Positions 17,322 to 25,924 of a stretch of 64,000 bases of DNA are shown here, in pieces. The stretch comes from Paraburkholderia phytofirmans PsJN (lineage in GTDB: Bacteria; Pseudomonadota; Gammaproteobacteria; Burkholderiales; Burkholderiaceae): assembly GCF_000020125.1 (NCBI RefSeq), contig NC_010681.1:1364001-1428000 (forward strand). Direction: 5' to 3'. Position 1 is the first letter of the stretch. Each line of letters begins with the position of its first letter. The notes beneath the pieces are model-generated. The model searched no databases. It worked only from the letters and a program-made list of their open reading frames with translations, and was not told the origin of the DNA. The position numbers and the translations under genes are program-made.

Positions 17322-17481
17322 CGTAAGACCGGTGCGTTGAGTGGGGCGTTGGACGTGAGCCTGTAAAGCGTCAACTCGTGAAGCGGACGAGCGGACGAGG
17401 CAGGGCGTCATTTTACGCCGGGGCGCCGCGGGCTGCTGGCGGCGCTTCAGCGCGCCGGCGCTTCAAGCGGCGCCGTTGCGC

Positions 17482-18126
17482 TTACAGCTCCGGCGGCGGC
17501 GTTTTCGGCCGGAACTCGCACAGCGGCTCGATCACGCAATGCCAGCATTCAGGCCGGCGCGCCTTGCACACATAACGGCCGTGCAGGATCAGCCAGTGGT
17601 GCGCGTCCTGCTTGAACTCGGCGGGCGTGAATTTCTCCAGCGCCACTTCGACTGCGCGAACGTCCTTGCCGGGCGCAAGACCGGTTCGATTCGCAACCCG
17701 AAAGATGTGCGTGTCCACCGCAATGGTCGGATGACCGAATGCCGTGTTCAGAATCACATTGGCCGTTTTCCGGCCGACGCCCGGCAGACTTTCGAGCGCT
17801 TCGCGATCCTCGGGCACATCGCCGCCGTACTGGTCGAGCAGAATGCGGCAGGTCGCGATGACGTTCTTCGCCTTGGTGCGATAGAGGCCGATGGTCTTGA
17901 TGTAGCCGGTCACGCCTTCTTCGCCCAGATCGAAAACCTTCTGCGGTGTGTTCGCGACCGGGAACATCTTGCGCATGGCCTTGTTGACCGACACGTCGGT
18001 GGCCTGCGCCGACAGCAGCACGGCGATCAGCAGTTCGAACGGAGTGGTGTACTCGAGTTCGGTTGTCGGGTGAGGATTGAGACTCTGAAGCGTCTCGTAG
18101 ATGGCGCGGCGTTTGTTCGCGTTCAT
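17482..18126 (-). CDS. nth: Endonuclease III (DNA glycosylase / AP lyase)
   Basis: Endonuclease III removes oxidised pyrimidines and nicks the abasic site. The 214-residue protein has the helix-hairpin-helix LPGVGRKTAN with catalytic Lys120, VDTHIFR with Asp138, and the C-terminal [4Fe-4S] ligands Cys187, Cys194, Cys197 and Cys203 in the standard C-x6-C-x2-C-x5-C spacing. Lys120 and Asp138 fall at the same numbers as in E. coli, which supports ATG 18126 rather than the longer frame. It begins 19 bases after the rnfB-like gene and is probably cotranscribed with it. Confidence 0.97.
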   Translation of the reverse strand: MNANKRRAIYETLQSLNPHPTTELEYTTPFELLIAVLLSAQATDVSVNKAMRKMFPVANTPQKVFDLGEEGVTGYIKTIGLYRTKAKNVIATCRILLDQYGGDVPEDREALESLPGVGRKTANVILNTAFGHPTIAVDTHIFRVANRTGLAPGKDVRAVEVALEKFTPAEFKQDAHHWLILHGRYVCKARRPECWHCVIEPLCEFRPKTPPPEL

Positions 18127-18145
18127 GCTGGGCGTGACGGTGCGG

Positions 18146-18985
18146 TTAGCGCTTGTCGGACGGCGTGCCGGTGTCGTCCGCGGCGAGGCCGAGACGGCGG
18201 CGGCGTGCTTCGGCGGCGTCGATCTGCGCCTGCACATCCGCGCTCACGCGCTCGGTGTTCAGCGGGCCTTGGCCCTTGGCGGCCAGTTCCTCTTTTTTCT
18301 TGCGAGCACGTTCGAGCGCGGCCTGGATAATCGCGCGTTTCTTGGCTTCGGCGTCGTCCGCTGCGGGTGCGGCCGATGGCGCCGCGTCAGTGTGCGCAGT
18401 TGTTTCGGTAACCTGAGCAGTGGCAGCGCTGCCTGCTCGCCGCGCTGCAGCACGTGCTTCGGCAGCCTCGCGCTCGCGTGCGAGACGCGCCTCGCGCCGG
18501 TCGTGGCGTGCGCGCGCGGCGTCGGCCTGCGCCTGGCTCCACGCATCCCAACCGGTCGCTTCGCCCGTGACCGGCGGCAAGGCGATGCAGTCGACGGGGC
18601 AGGGCGGCACACACAGGTCGCAGCCGGTGCAAAGCTCGACGATCACCGTATGCATCTGTTTCGGTGCGCCAACTATTGCATCGACCGGGCAGGCCTGCAT
18701 GCACAACGTGCAGCCGATGCAAACTTGTTCGTCGATAACCGCCAACGGGCGCGGCCTTTCGACGCCGTTGGCGGAATTGAGCGGAATCACCGGTTTGCCG
18801 AGCAACGCAGCGAGTCGCGCGACACCTTCGGCGCCGCCCGGCGGGCATTGGTTGTAATTGGCCTCGCCGCTTGCAACGGCTTCGGCATAGGGACGGCATG
18901 CGGGGTAACCGCACTTGGTGCATTGCGTCTGGGGAAGCAGATCTTCGATGCGGTCTGCGAGTGTTCTGGTATCGGTCACGGTCAC
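18146..18985 (-). CDS. rsxB: RnfB/RsxB-like iron-sulfur protein without membrane anchor
   Basis: The 279-residue product opens with a 4Fe-4S domain (Cys22, Cys25, Cys30, Cys47) and continues with two ferredoxin clusters, [12 protein letters not shown] (Cys89-Cys99) and [12 protein letters not shown] (Cys119-Cys129), as in RnfB. The N-terminal membrane helix of classical RnfB is missing, and a long Ala/Arg/Glu-rich tail, probably coiled or disordered, occupies residues 145-279. It starts with GTG. The other Rnf subunits are absent; only nth follows, echoing the rsx-nth operon of E. coli. It should move electrons, but the partners are unknown. Confidence 0.85.
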   Translation of the reverse strand: MTVTDTRTLADRIEDLLPQTQCTKCGYPACRPYAEAVASGEANYNQCPPGGAEGVARLAALLGKPVIPLNSANGVERPRPLAVIDEQVCIGCTLCMQACPVDAIVGAPKQMHTVIVELCTGCDLCVPPCPVDCIALPPVTGEATGWDAWSQAQADAARARHDRREARLAREREAAEARAAARRAGSAATAQVTETTAHTDAAPSAAPAADDAEAKKRAIIQAALERARKKKEELAAKGQGPLNTERVSADVQAQIDAAEARRRRLGLAADDTGTPSDKR

Positions 18986-19221
18986 GGCGTGGGGCTCTGA
19001 CTGGTGCTTTGGCTTGCGGCCGCACAGCTTGAACTAAATAGCACATTATCGCCGATTTCCCCAATTGCCATCCGCAATCCATGTGCCATAATCGAAGCGC
19101 TTTTTCGAAAGACCGCAGAAGGGTATTCCCCCAACCAGCCCGTTCAGTGCTGTCGGTGCAAGGCCCGAGGAGAGGCCGGCGGCGCGATCCGGATAACGCG
19201 GCTCACGAAGACGATGCCACC

Positions 19222-19854
19222 ATGAATCAGCCGAAAATCAAAAGAGATCCTGAAGGCACACGGCGCCGCATTCTGCTCGCGGCGGCCGAAGAGTTTGCAA
19301 ATGGTGGGCTATTCGGCGCGCGCGTCGATCAGATCGCTCGCCGCGCGGAAACGAATGAGCGCATGCTCTATTACTACTTCGGTAGCAAGGAGCAACTTTT
19401 CACCGCGGTACTCGAGCACGCGTTCAGCGCGCTCAACGAAGCGGAGCGCACGCTCGAACTCAATGGCATTGCCCCGGTCGAGGCCATCACGCGTCTCGCG
19501 CATTTTGTTTGGGATTACTACCGCGATCACCCCGAGCTGCTGCGTCTCATCAATAACGAGAATCTGCACGAAGCACGCTATATGCAGAAGTCCACGCGCA
19601 TCCGCGAAATGATCTCGCCGATCGTCGCCACGCTCGGCGGCATTCTCGAGCGCGGTCAACGCGCGGGGCTGTTTCGCACCAATGTCGATCCGCTGCGCTT
19701 CTATGTCACCCTGTCCGGCATGGGCTATTACATCGTGTCGAACCGCTTTACGCTCGAAGCCACCCTCGGCCGCGATTTCAGCAGCGCGAGCGAGCGCAGT
19801 GAAGTGATTCAGATGAACACCGAGTTGCTGCTCGCCTATCTGTTGCGAAAGTAA
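19222..19854 (+). CDS. TetR-family transcriptional regulator
   Basis: A 210-residue regulator with an N-terminal helix-turn-helix (TRRRILLAAAEEFANGGLFG, then ARVDQIARRAETNERMLYYYFGSKEQLF, described here in two parts) and a C-terminal ligand domain of the type that contains DYYRDHPELLRLINNENL. That second pattern is seen in TetR proteins of the RutR/AefR-like group. ATG 19222 fits the family start; an upstream frame adds 47 unlikely residues. It diverges from the rsxB-nth genes and converges on phaZ, so either could be a target. The ligand is unknown. Confidence 0.9.
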   Translation: MNQPKIKRDPEGTRRRILLAAAEEFANGGLFGARVDQIARRAETNERMLYYYFGSKEQLFTAVLEHAFSALNEAERTLELNGIAPVEAITRLAHFVWDYYRDHPELLRLINNENLHEARYMQKSTRIREMISPIVATLGGILERGQRAGLFRTNVDPLRFYVTLSGMGYYIVSNRFTLEATLGRDFSSASERSEVIQMNTELLLAYLLRK

Positions 19855-19903
19855 GCTCGCGTCGTGCGTTGCGCACTGAGGCTTCGGGATCCTCATAAAC
19901 GAA

Positions 19904-19925
19904 AACGGCCTCCGAAGAGGCCGTT
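19904..19925. terminator. Bidirectional terminator between the tetR and phaZ genes
   Basis: A perfect 9-bp stem, AACGGCCTC (19904-19912) with GAGGCCGTT (19917-19925), closes a CGAA loop. A-rich bases on the left and TTGTCTTT on the right give U tracts for both convergent genes. Confidence 0.8.
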
Positions 19926-19949
19926 GTCTTTCGACTATGCGTGCGAAGC

Positions 19950-21227
19950 TCAGGCTTCGACTTTTTCCTTCGCTACCTTCGGCGCCTTGTTGTGCTCGAG
20001 GATGAAGTCGCGAAGCTGCGGGTAGATGATGGTGCGCCAGCGGCGCCCCGAGAAAATGCCGTAGTGCCCGCACTTTTCCGCGGTGAAGTGACGCTTGTGC
20101 TCTTCCGGAATGCCCGTGCACAGATCGTGTGCGGCATAGGTCTGGCCGTCGCCGGAGATATCGTCCAACTCGCCTTCGATCGTGAAGAGCGCGGTCTTCG
20201 TGATGTCCTGCGGTTTCACCCGTTCGCCGGAGACGTCCCACGTGCCTTCGGCAAGGCTGAATTCCTGGAAGACCACGCGGATCGTGTCGAGGTAATAGTC
20301 CGCGTCCATGTCGAGCACGGCGTTGTACTCGTCGTAGAAGCGGCGGTGCGCTTCCGCGTCGTCTTCGTCGCCGCGCAGCAGGCTCTGGTAGTAATCCCAA
20401 TGCGACGCCGCGTGGCGCTCCGGATTCATGGCCACAAAACCGGTGTGCTGCAAAAAGCCCGGGTAAACCTTACGGCCCACGCCCGGATAATTCGGCGGCA
20501 CCGTGAAGATCACGTTGTTCTCGAACCACTCGTACGAGTGCTGCGTGGCGAGCGAGTTGACCGAGGTCGGGCTCTTGCGCGCGTCGATCGGGCCGCCCAT
20601 CATCGTCATGGTGCGCGGCGTGTCTTCGCCGCGGCTCGCCAGCAGCGAAATGGCGGCGAGCACCGGCACGGTCGGCTGACATACCGAGATCACGTGCAGA
20701 TTCTTTGCGCCAATGTGACGGATAAATTCCTGAATGTAGGCGACGTAGTCGTCCAGACGAAACTGGCCGGCTTCGAGCGGCACCATGCGCGCGTCGATCC
20801 AGTCGGTCAGGTAGACCTTGTGATCCTGCAGCAGTGTTTTAACGGTGTCGCGCAGCAGCGTGGCGTGGTGTCCTGACAACGGTGCGCACACCAGCACGAC
20901 CGGCTCGTCTTTCAATTGGGTAACAGCGTCGCTGTCGTCCGCGAAACGCTTGAAGCGCATCAGGCGGCAAAACGGCTTCTCGATGATCGTCTGTTCGATG
21001 ATCGGAATGTTGTGGCCGTCTTTGACGATCTGATGGAGGTTGAACTCAGGCTTTTCGTAATCTTTGCCAAGCCGGTAGAGTAGTTCGTAACCGGCTGAGA
21101 GGCGCGTGGCGCCGGGCACGTAGGCCAAAGGGCTGGCGGGATTCGCGAAGGATTTCGACGCGGCCTGAGCCCAGGCGGTGAGCGGGCTCAACATCGCCCG
21201 TTGGAATTCGTGCAGTTGGTAGAGCAT
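19950..21227 (-). CDS. phaZ: Intracellular poly(3-hydroxybutyrate) depolymerase
   Basis: PhaZ degrades native PHB granules inside the cell to release stored carbon. The 425-residue product keeps the full catalytic triad of the Ralstonia PhaZ1 class at the same positions: Cys183 in VISVCQPTVP, Asp355 in EGELDD and His388 in EKCGHYGIFSGRRW. The use of Cys in place of Ser as nucleophile marks this intracellular class. The start at 21227 has GGAG about 7 bases upstream. No signal peptide is present. It shares a terminator with the convergent TetR gene; PHA synthesis genes are not in the window. Confidence 0.95.
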   Translation of the reverse strand: MLYQLHEFQRAMLSPLTAWAQAASKSFANPASPLAYVPGATRLSAGYELLYRLGKDYEKPEFNLHQIVKDGHNIPIIEQTIIEKPFCRLMRFKRFADDSDAVTQLKDEPVVLVCAPLSGHHATLLRDTVKTLLQDHKVYLTDWIDARMVPLEAGQFRLDDYVAYIQEFIRHIGAKNLHVISVCQPTVPVLAAISLLASRGEDTPRTMTMMGGPIDARKSPTSVNSLATQHSYEWFENNVIFTVPPNYPGVGRKVYPGFLQHTGFVAMNPERHAASHWDYYQSLLRGDEDDAEAHRRFYDEYNAVLDMDADYYLDTIRVVFQEFSLAEGTWDVSGERVKPQDITKTALFTIEGELDDISGDGQTYAAHDLCTGIPEEHKRHFTAEKCGHYGIFSGRRWRTIIYPQLRDFILEHNKAPKVAKEKVEA

Positions 21228-21407
21228 GGGTGCTCCGTTTTAAGCGGTTCGCATGAGGCTTCGCAAACACGCGTGTGGCGCTGCGGCAGGCCATTCTGGT
21301 TGTAGGCACATTGTTTTTCGGCCGACAGTCTCGTCGATCATATCGAACAAAGCGTACTTGTGCAATGCAGCATTTTGCGCGCGGCTAGCACGCAAACTGT
21401 CATTAAA

Positions 21408-23288
21408 TCATGCTACTGGCGATGTTGCCGCGCCGCTATCCGGGGTTGCAGCAGCATCAAGTTCCGTGGCTCCAGTGCCGTTATGGGGCGGCTGCCCGGT
21501 CGCCTGCGCCATGGCCTGTTCATGTTTCATCAGGTTCAGGCCGGTGTGCACGAGCGCCACGTGCGAAAACGCCTGCGGAAAATTGCCGACCAGACGCTTC
21601 GCAGCGGGATCGTACTCCTCCGCGAGCAAACCAACATCGTTGCAGAGCGCGAGCAGCCGTTCGTACATCGCGATCGCTTCGTCGAGGCGGCCTTGCAGCG
21701 CCAGGTTGTCCACCATCCAGAACGAGCACGCCAGAAACGTCCCTTCTCCCGGCGGCAGGCCGTCGTCGTATTCGGTCGTGCGATAGCGCATCACGAAGCC
21801 GTCGTGCATCAGGTCGCGTTCGATCGCGGCCACGGTGCCTTTCACGCGCGGATCGTGCGGCGGCAGGAAGGCGACTAACGGCATCAGCAGCACACTCGCG
21901 TCGAGCTGGTCGGTGCCGTAGCACTGCGAGAACGCGTTGAGCGCGGGATTCCAGGCCTTCTCGCAGACTTCCGCGTGAATTTGCGCGCGGGTGGCGCGCC
22001 ATTCGTCGAGCGGGCCCTCGAGCTCGAACATTTCCGCCGACTTGATCGCGCGGTCATACGCGACCCACGCCATGACCTTCGAGAAAGTGAAATGCTGGCG
22101 GCCGCCGCGTGTTTCCCAGATGCCTTCGTCGGGTTCCTGCCAGATCGTGTCGAGGTGCTTCAGCAGCGCGCGTTGCACGTTCCATGCGGTGTCGTCCGCC
22201 TGCAGGCCGCCGACGCGCGCCAGATGCAGCGCATTCATCACTTCGCCATAGACGTCGAGCTGGCGCTGGCCGACCGCGTTATTGCCGATCCGCACCGGTT
22301 TCGCGTCCTGATAGCCCCGCAGCCAGTCGATTTCGAACTCAGGCAGACGGCGCTCGCCGGCGATGCCGTACATGATCTGCAATTGATCCGGCGCACCGGC
22401 CATCACGCGGCCGAGCCAGCTGCGCCACGCGCGCGCTTCGTCGTAGTAGCCGCCGCGCATCATGGCGAGCAGCGTGATGGTCGCGTCGCGCAGCCAGCAG
22501 TAGCGATAGTCCCAGTTGCGCGTGCCGCCGAGCTGCTCCGGCAGCGAAGTAGTAGGCGCGGCGACGATGCCGCCGGTCGGCTCGTAAGCGAGCGCCTTCA
22601 GCGTGATCAGCGACCGGCGGATCGGTTCGGCCCAGCGTCCTTCAACCGTGCTGCGCGCCGACCATTCGAGCCAGTGATTCTCGGTGCGTGCCAGCGAGGT
22701 GTGCGGATCGCGCGCCGGCGGAATGCGCAGATGCGAGGCCGCGTAAGCAAGCGAGAACGGCACCCGTTCGCCTTCGCTGACAGTGAATTCGGCGACCGTC
22801 TTCATGTCTTCGCCGCGCAATTCGACCGGCGTGCGCAACACGGCGGTGTCCGGTCCGACGATCGCCTTGATGCCGCTGTCGTGCGTCAGGCGGTCGACCC
22901 ACGGCACCGAAAAGCCGTAATCGAAGCGCAGCACCAGTTCCATTTTCATGCGCACGGTGCCGCGTCTGCCGACCACGAGCCGCACCATCTCCGACCAGCC
23001 GTTACCCGGCGGCATGAAATCGATCAGCGTGATGGCGCCCTCGGGCGTCTCGAAGTCGGTTTCGAGGATCAGCGTTTCGCCGCGATAGCGCCGGGTGATG
23101 GTCGGCGGCGTGTCCGAGACCGGCGCGATCAGCCAGCGGCCGTTTTCGGGCGTGCCGAGCAGGGCGGCGAAGCAGGCGCCCGAATCGAAGCGCGGCCAGC
23201 AGAGCCAGTCGACCGATCCATCGCGGGAAACTAGCGCGGCCGTATGGCCGTCGCCGATGAGCGCATAGTCTTCGATGAGTGCTGACAT
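21408..23288 (-). CDS. Glycoside hydrolase family 15 protein (glucoamylase/trehalase-like)
   Basis: The 626-residue protein opens with IEDYALIGDGHTAALVSRDGSVDWLCWPRFDS (family mark; quoted in brief as IEDYALIGDGHTAAL) followed by a beta-rich N-terminal domain to about residue 220. The (alpha/alpha)6 barrel follows, with RNWDYRYCWLRDAT near residue 255 and GLLAEEYDP near residue 570, the region of the second catalytic Glu. Bacterial relatives hydrolyse trehalose or alpha-glucans. No signal peptide is seen, so it is cytoplasmic. It stands alone, without trehalose-synthesis neighbours. Family is firm, substrate is not. Confidence 0.9.
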   Translation of the reverse strand: MSALIEDYALIGDGHTAALVSRDGSVDWLCWPRFDSGACFAALLGTPENGRWLIAPVSDTPPTITRRYRGETLILETDFETPEGAITLIDFMPPGNGWSEMVRLVVGRRGTVRMKMELVLRFDYGFSVPWVDRLTHDSGIKAIVGPDTAVLRTPVELRGEDMKTVAEFTVSEGERVPFSLAYAASHLRIPPARDPHTSLARTENHWLEWSARSTVEGRWAEPIRRSLITLKALAYEPTGGIVAAPTTSLPEQLGGTRNWDYRYCWLRDATITLLAMMRGGYYDEARAWRSWLGRVMAGAPDQLQIMYGIAGERRLPEFEIDWLRGYQDAKPVRIGNNAVGQRQLDVYGEVMNALHLARVGGLQADDTAWNVQRALLKHLDTIWQEPDEGIWETRGGRQHFTFSKVMAWVAYDRAIKSAEMFELEGPLDEWRATRAQIHAEVCEKAWNPALNAFSQCYGTDQLDASVLLMPLVAFLPPHDPRVKGTVAAIERDLMHDGFVMRYRTTEYDDGLPPGEGTFLACSFWMVDNLALQGRLDEAIAMYERLLALCNDVGLLAEEYDPAAKRLVGNFPQAFSHVALVHTGLNLMKHEQAMAQATGQPPHNGTGATELDAAATPDSGAATSPVA

Positions 23289-23528
23289 GGGAGCGGGTCA
23301 GTAGTGCGCGCGGCGTGTCGCGCCGCGCGAGGTGTCGTTGAAGTGTCGTTGCCTATACCCGACTTGCGCGATGCGTTTTGGTTCATCACGCGACGCAAAA
23401 ACGCGGGTTGGTAATTGTCAAATCAATGCCTACAATCAGATTTCATGCCGACGCCCGGAGGAGCTTTCGGGATTATGAACCGGCCCCGCCCATGGCGCAT
23501 ACAGACGCCGTTTCCGAGGACCCAAGCT

Positions 23529-23774
23529 ATGCTGAACCCGTCGAAATCCGATTGCATCACGATTCTCTCGGCCGCCAGCGAACTTGCCGACGATTCGATG
23601 TTGCCGCTCGACCATGGCCGCCTGGGCCTGAGTCGCAACGGCTTGTTGACCGCTGCCGCCTTTCTGGTCGAACGGGCCTGCTTTCGCCGCTATCAGGCAG
23701 GCGACGGCCATTATGCCGTCGGTGCGCTGTCGCTGCAGGGACGGCTGCGTCTCGACCAGCTTTCGAACGGTTAA
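23529..23774 (+). CDS. Small hypothetical protein
   Basis: An 81-residue frame beginning MLNPSKSDCITILSAASELA. It looks like a real short protein: an amphipathic first half, LGLSRNGLLTAAAFLVERACF and a GDGHYAVGALSLQGRLRL end. I do not recognise a family. The frame is open further upstream to 23415, but the ATG at 23529 gives the cleanest start. It lies between the GH15 gene (divergent) and a small DUF3096 gene. Overlapping frames in this stretch carry no features. Confidence is limited by its size. Confidence 0.5.
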   Translation: MLNPSKSDCITILSAASELADDSMLPLDHGRLGLSRNGLLTAAAFLVERACFRRYQAGDGHYAVGALSLQGRLRLDQLSNG

Positions 23775-24030
23775 GCTGCGGCGCTTCATGGGCACCGGAT
23801 GGTGATTTCACAGCACTGACCGCAAAACTCACCCTGCTTCGGGCGAACGAACGTTGCTTCGCCATGCCGTCCGGGTTTATCGCTTGCATCGAGCTTCACG
23901 GCCAATCGGCGCGTGAAGCTTTCGCACGTCTCATGTCTTACCTCCATGCGAGGCGCAGCCGGGCCGGCGCTGCGCCCGGTCGCACTTTCCATGCTTGCGT
24001 AACCCTTGCGTAAGCATGGAACGCCGCCGC

Positions 24031-24183
24031 TCAGAAGTGCGACGACCCCACGCCGAAGATCCCAATGATGCCGATGATGATCAGATAGAGCGCGACGATG
24101 TAGTTCAACAGGCGCGGCATGACGAGAATCAGAATACCGGCGATCAACGAAACCAGCGGGCCCAGGCTGAGTGTGACGTTCAT
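24031..24183 (-). CDS. DUF3096-family small membrane protein
   Basis: A 50-residue protein almost entirely made of two membrane helices: LVSLIAGILILVMP and YIVALYLIIIGIIGIFG, the pattern of DUF3096 proteins. The ATG at 24183 is chosen because the family begins there; the frame continues 18 residues upstream. The function of the family is unknown. It is convergent with the small hypothetical gene and diverges from the lactonase gene. The 250 bases on its left side hold no other gene. Confidence 0.75.
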   Translation of the reverse strand: MNVTLSLGPLVSLIAGILILVMPRLLNYIVALYLIIIGIIGIFGVGSSHF

Positions 24184-24422
24184 GAAGACTCCGTAGTGTG
24201 AGACGCGATTGAAAAAACGACCCGTCAGGCGGGACAATTGCTATTCATGCTGCCGATTGTCGATTGCCGGCTGACCCGGCGCGGGTCGACGGAATCGCTG
24301 CATGATCCGGCACAACGCTTTTATACTTCTTTCGATAAGAACAACGCTCGACCGATTGCGCGGCAGACCAGCGACACCATGACAACCGCTTCAACCAAAT
24401 AACCGCTGTCCGAGGAGGTCAT

Positions 24423-25718
24423 ATGCTTCGTCGTCACCGAGCCGCCGCGATGCGTGCCGTTGCGGATTCCCGCTTGCCTTCTGCTGCTGATTCCACTTCA
24501 TGGCGCGTCGCGCAAACACCATTGCGCTCTGCCCGCTCGATAATAAAAGGTTTCGTGCTCATGGTCTCGATTGTTGCTTCGCATGCGTTTGCGCAAGATT
24601 CCGGCCCGGCTCCCGCCGACGGCGTGTATGACATGCTGGTCGGCACTTATACCGGCCCAAAGAGTGAAGGGCTGTACGTCTATCGCTTCGACACCAAGAC
24701 GGGTGAAGCGACGCGCGTCTCGGCCGCGCAGACGGTCAACCCGTCCTACCTCGTGGTGAGCCGCGACCGCCGCTTCGTCTACGCAGTCAACGAAATGCCC
24801 GGCGACAACGGCCCGGCCACGCAACGCGGCGGCATCAGCGCGTTTCGCTTCGATGCCGCGAGCGGCCAGTTGACGTTTCTCAACAAGGTCTCCTCGGACG
24901 GCAACGACCCCTGCTATCTGAGCCTCTCGCCGGACGGCAAATATTTGCTAACCGCAAACTATTCGGTGGCCGCGGATCCGGGCGGCAGCTTCGCGGTGTT
25001 CCCGTTGCAGGCCGACGGCCAGGTCGGCGCGTCGGTGCTCACCGTACACCACGAAGGCGGCGGTCCGGTGAAGGGCCGTCAGGACAACTCGCATGTTCAC
25101 TCCACCGTGTTCTCGCCGGATGGCCACTATCTGTTCGCGCAGGATCTCGGCGCGGACAAGCTGTACTCGTATCGCTACACGCCTGACGGCAGCCGCGGCC
25201 TGTTCGGCCCGACCGACTGGCGCTACAACCAGGAAAAAGCCGGCTCGGGTCCGCGCCATCTGGTGTTCGGCGCCGACGGCAAACACGCGTATCTGACGAG
25301 CGAAATGGCCGCCACGGTCAGCACGTTCGACTACAACGACGGCAAGCTCACGCAGGTGCAAACGCTGCCACTGACCGAACCTGGCTTCAAGGGCGCGGTG
25401 GGCGCGGCGGCGATTCATCTGTCGCCGGACGGCCGCTTTCTGTATGCCACCAATCGCGGCGACGCCAACGACATCGTGATCTTTTCGGTCGACCCAACCA
25501 ACGGGCACCTGAAGAAGGTCGGCCATCAATCGAGCATGGGCAAGTCGCCGCGTGAGTTCGCGATCGACCCGACCGGCAACTGGCTGATCGTCGGCAATCA
25601 GAACAGCGATACCGTATATGTGTTCAAGCGCGACCAGCAGAGCGGTTTGCTCGAAGCGAATCCGAAACATTTCGAACTCGGCGCGCCGGTGGATTTCAAG
25701 CTGGTCTCGCCGTCGTAA
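24423..25718 (+). CDS. Secreted lactonase-family beta-propeller (6-phosphogluconolactonase-like)
   Basis: The 431-residue product has a long basic leader, a hydrophobic segment (GFVLMVSIVASHAFAQD, cleavage near residue 57) and a seven-bladed propeller of the lactonase/YbhE type. Blade marks include VGTYTGPKSEGLYVYRFD, LSLSPDGKYLLTANY, HLSPDGRFLYATNR and REFAIDPTGNWLIVGNQ. Cytoplasmic Pgl enzymes lack an export signal, so this periplasmic form probably acts on another lactone. AGGAGGT at 24413-24419 is an exceptionally good ribosome site and fixes ATG 24423 as the start. A -10-like TATACT lies at 24322-24327. Confidence 0.85.
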   Translation: MLRRHRAAAMRAVADSRLPSAADSTSWRVAQTPLRSARSIIKGFVLMVSIVASHAFAQDSGPAPADGVYDMLVGTYTGPKSEGLYVYRFDTKTGEATRVSAAQTVNPSYLVVSRDRRFVYAVNEMPGDNGPATQRGGISAFRFDAASGQLTFLNKVSSDGNDPCYLSLSPDGKYLLTANYSVAADPGGSFAVFPLQADGQVGASVLTVHHEGGGPVKGRQDNSHVHSTVFSPDGHYLFAQDLGADKLYSYRYTPDGSRGLFGPTDWRYNQEKAGSGPRHLVFGADGKHAYLTSEMAATVSTFDYNDGKLTQVQTLPLTEPGFKGAVGAAAIHLSPDGRFLYATNRGDANDIVIFSVDPTNGHLKKVGHQSSMGKSPREFAIDPTGNWLIVGNQNSDTVYVFKRDQQSGLLEANPKHFELGAPVDFKLVSPS

Positions 25719-25785
25719 CACGAGATGCCGACGAGGCCGTGAACGACGAGGCGGGTGCTGTCGACGCGCCGCGCGCGGGATGAAA

Positions 25786-25823
25786 AAACGGGCCGCTTTT
25801 GTGAAGCGGCCCGTTTCTTTTTT
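25786..25823. terminator. Strong bidirectional terminator between the lactonase gene and ftsK
   Basis: A perfect 13-bp stem, AAACGGGCCGCTT (25786-25798) with AAGCGGCCCGTTT (25804-25816), closes a 5-base loop and has an A run on the left and a T run on the right, serving both convergent genes. Confidence 0.88.
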
Positions 25824-25924
25824 GTGGTCGATTTCGCAACGAGGCTGTTTGCGCTTGCGTTTTGCGCCCTTCGGAAGCGCCGGCAATCAACTGCAATCAG
25901 CGGCGTTCACTGGCCATTCGCCGC

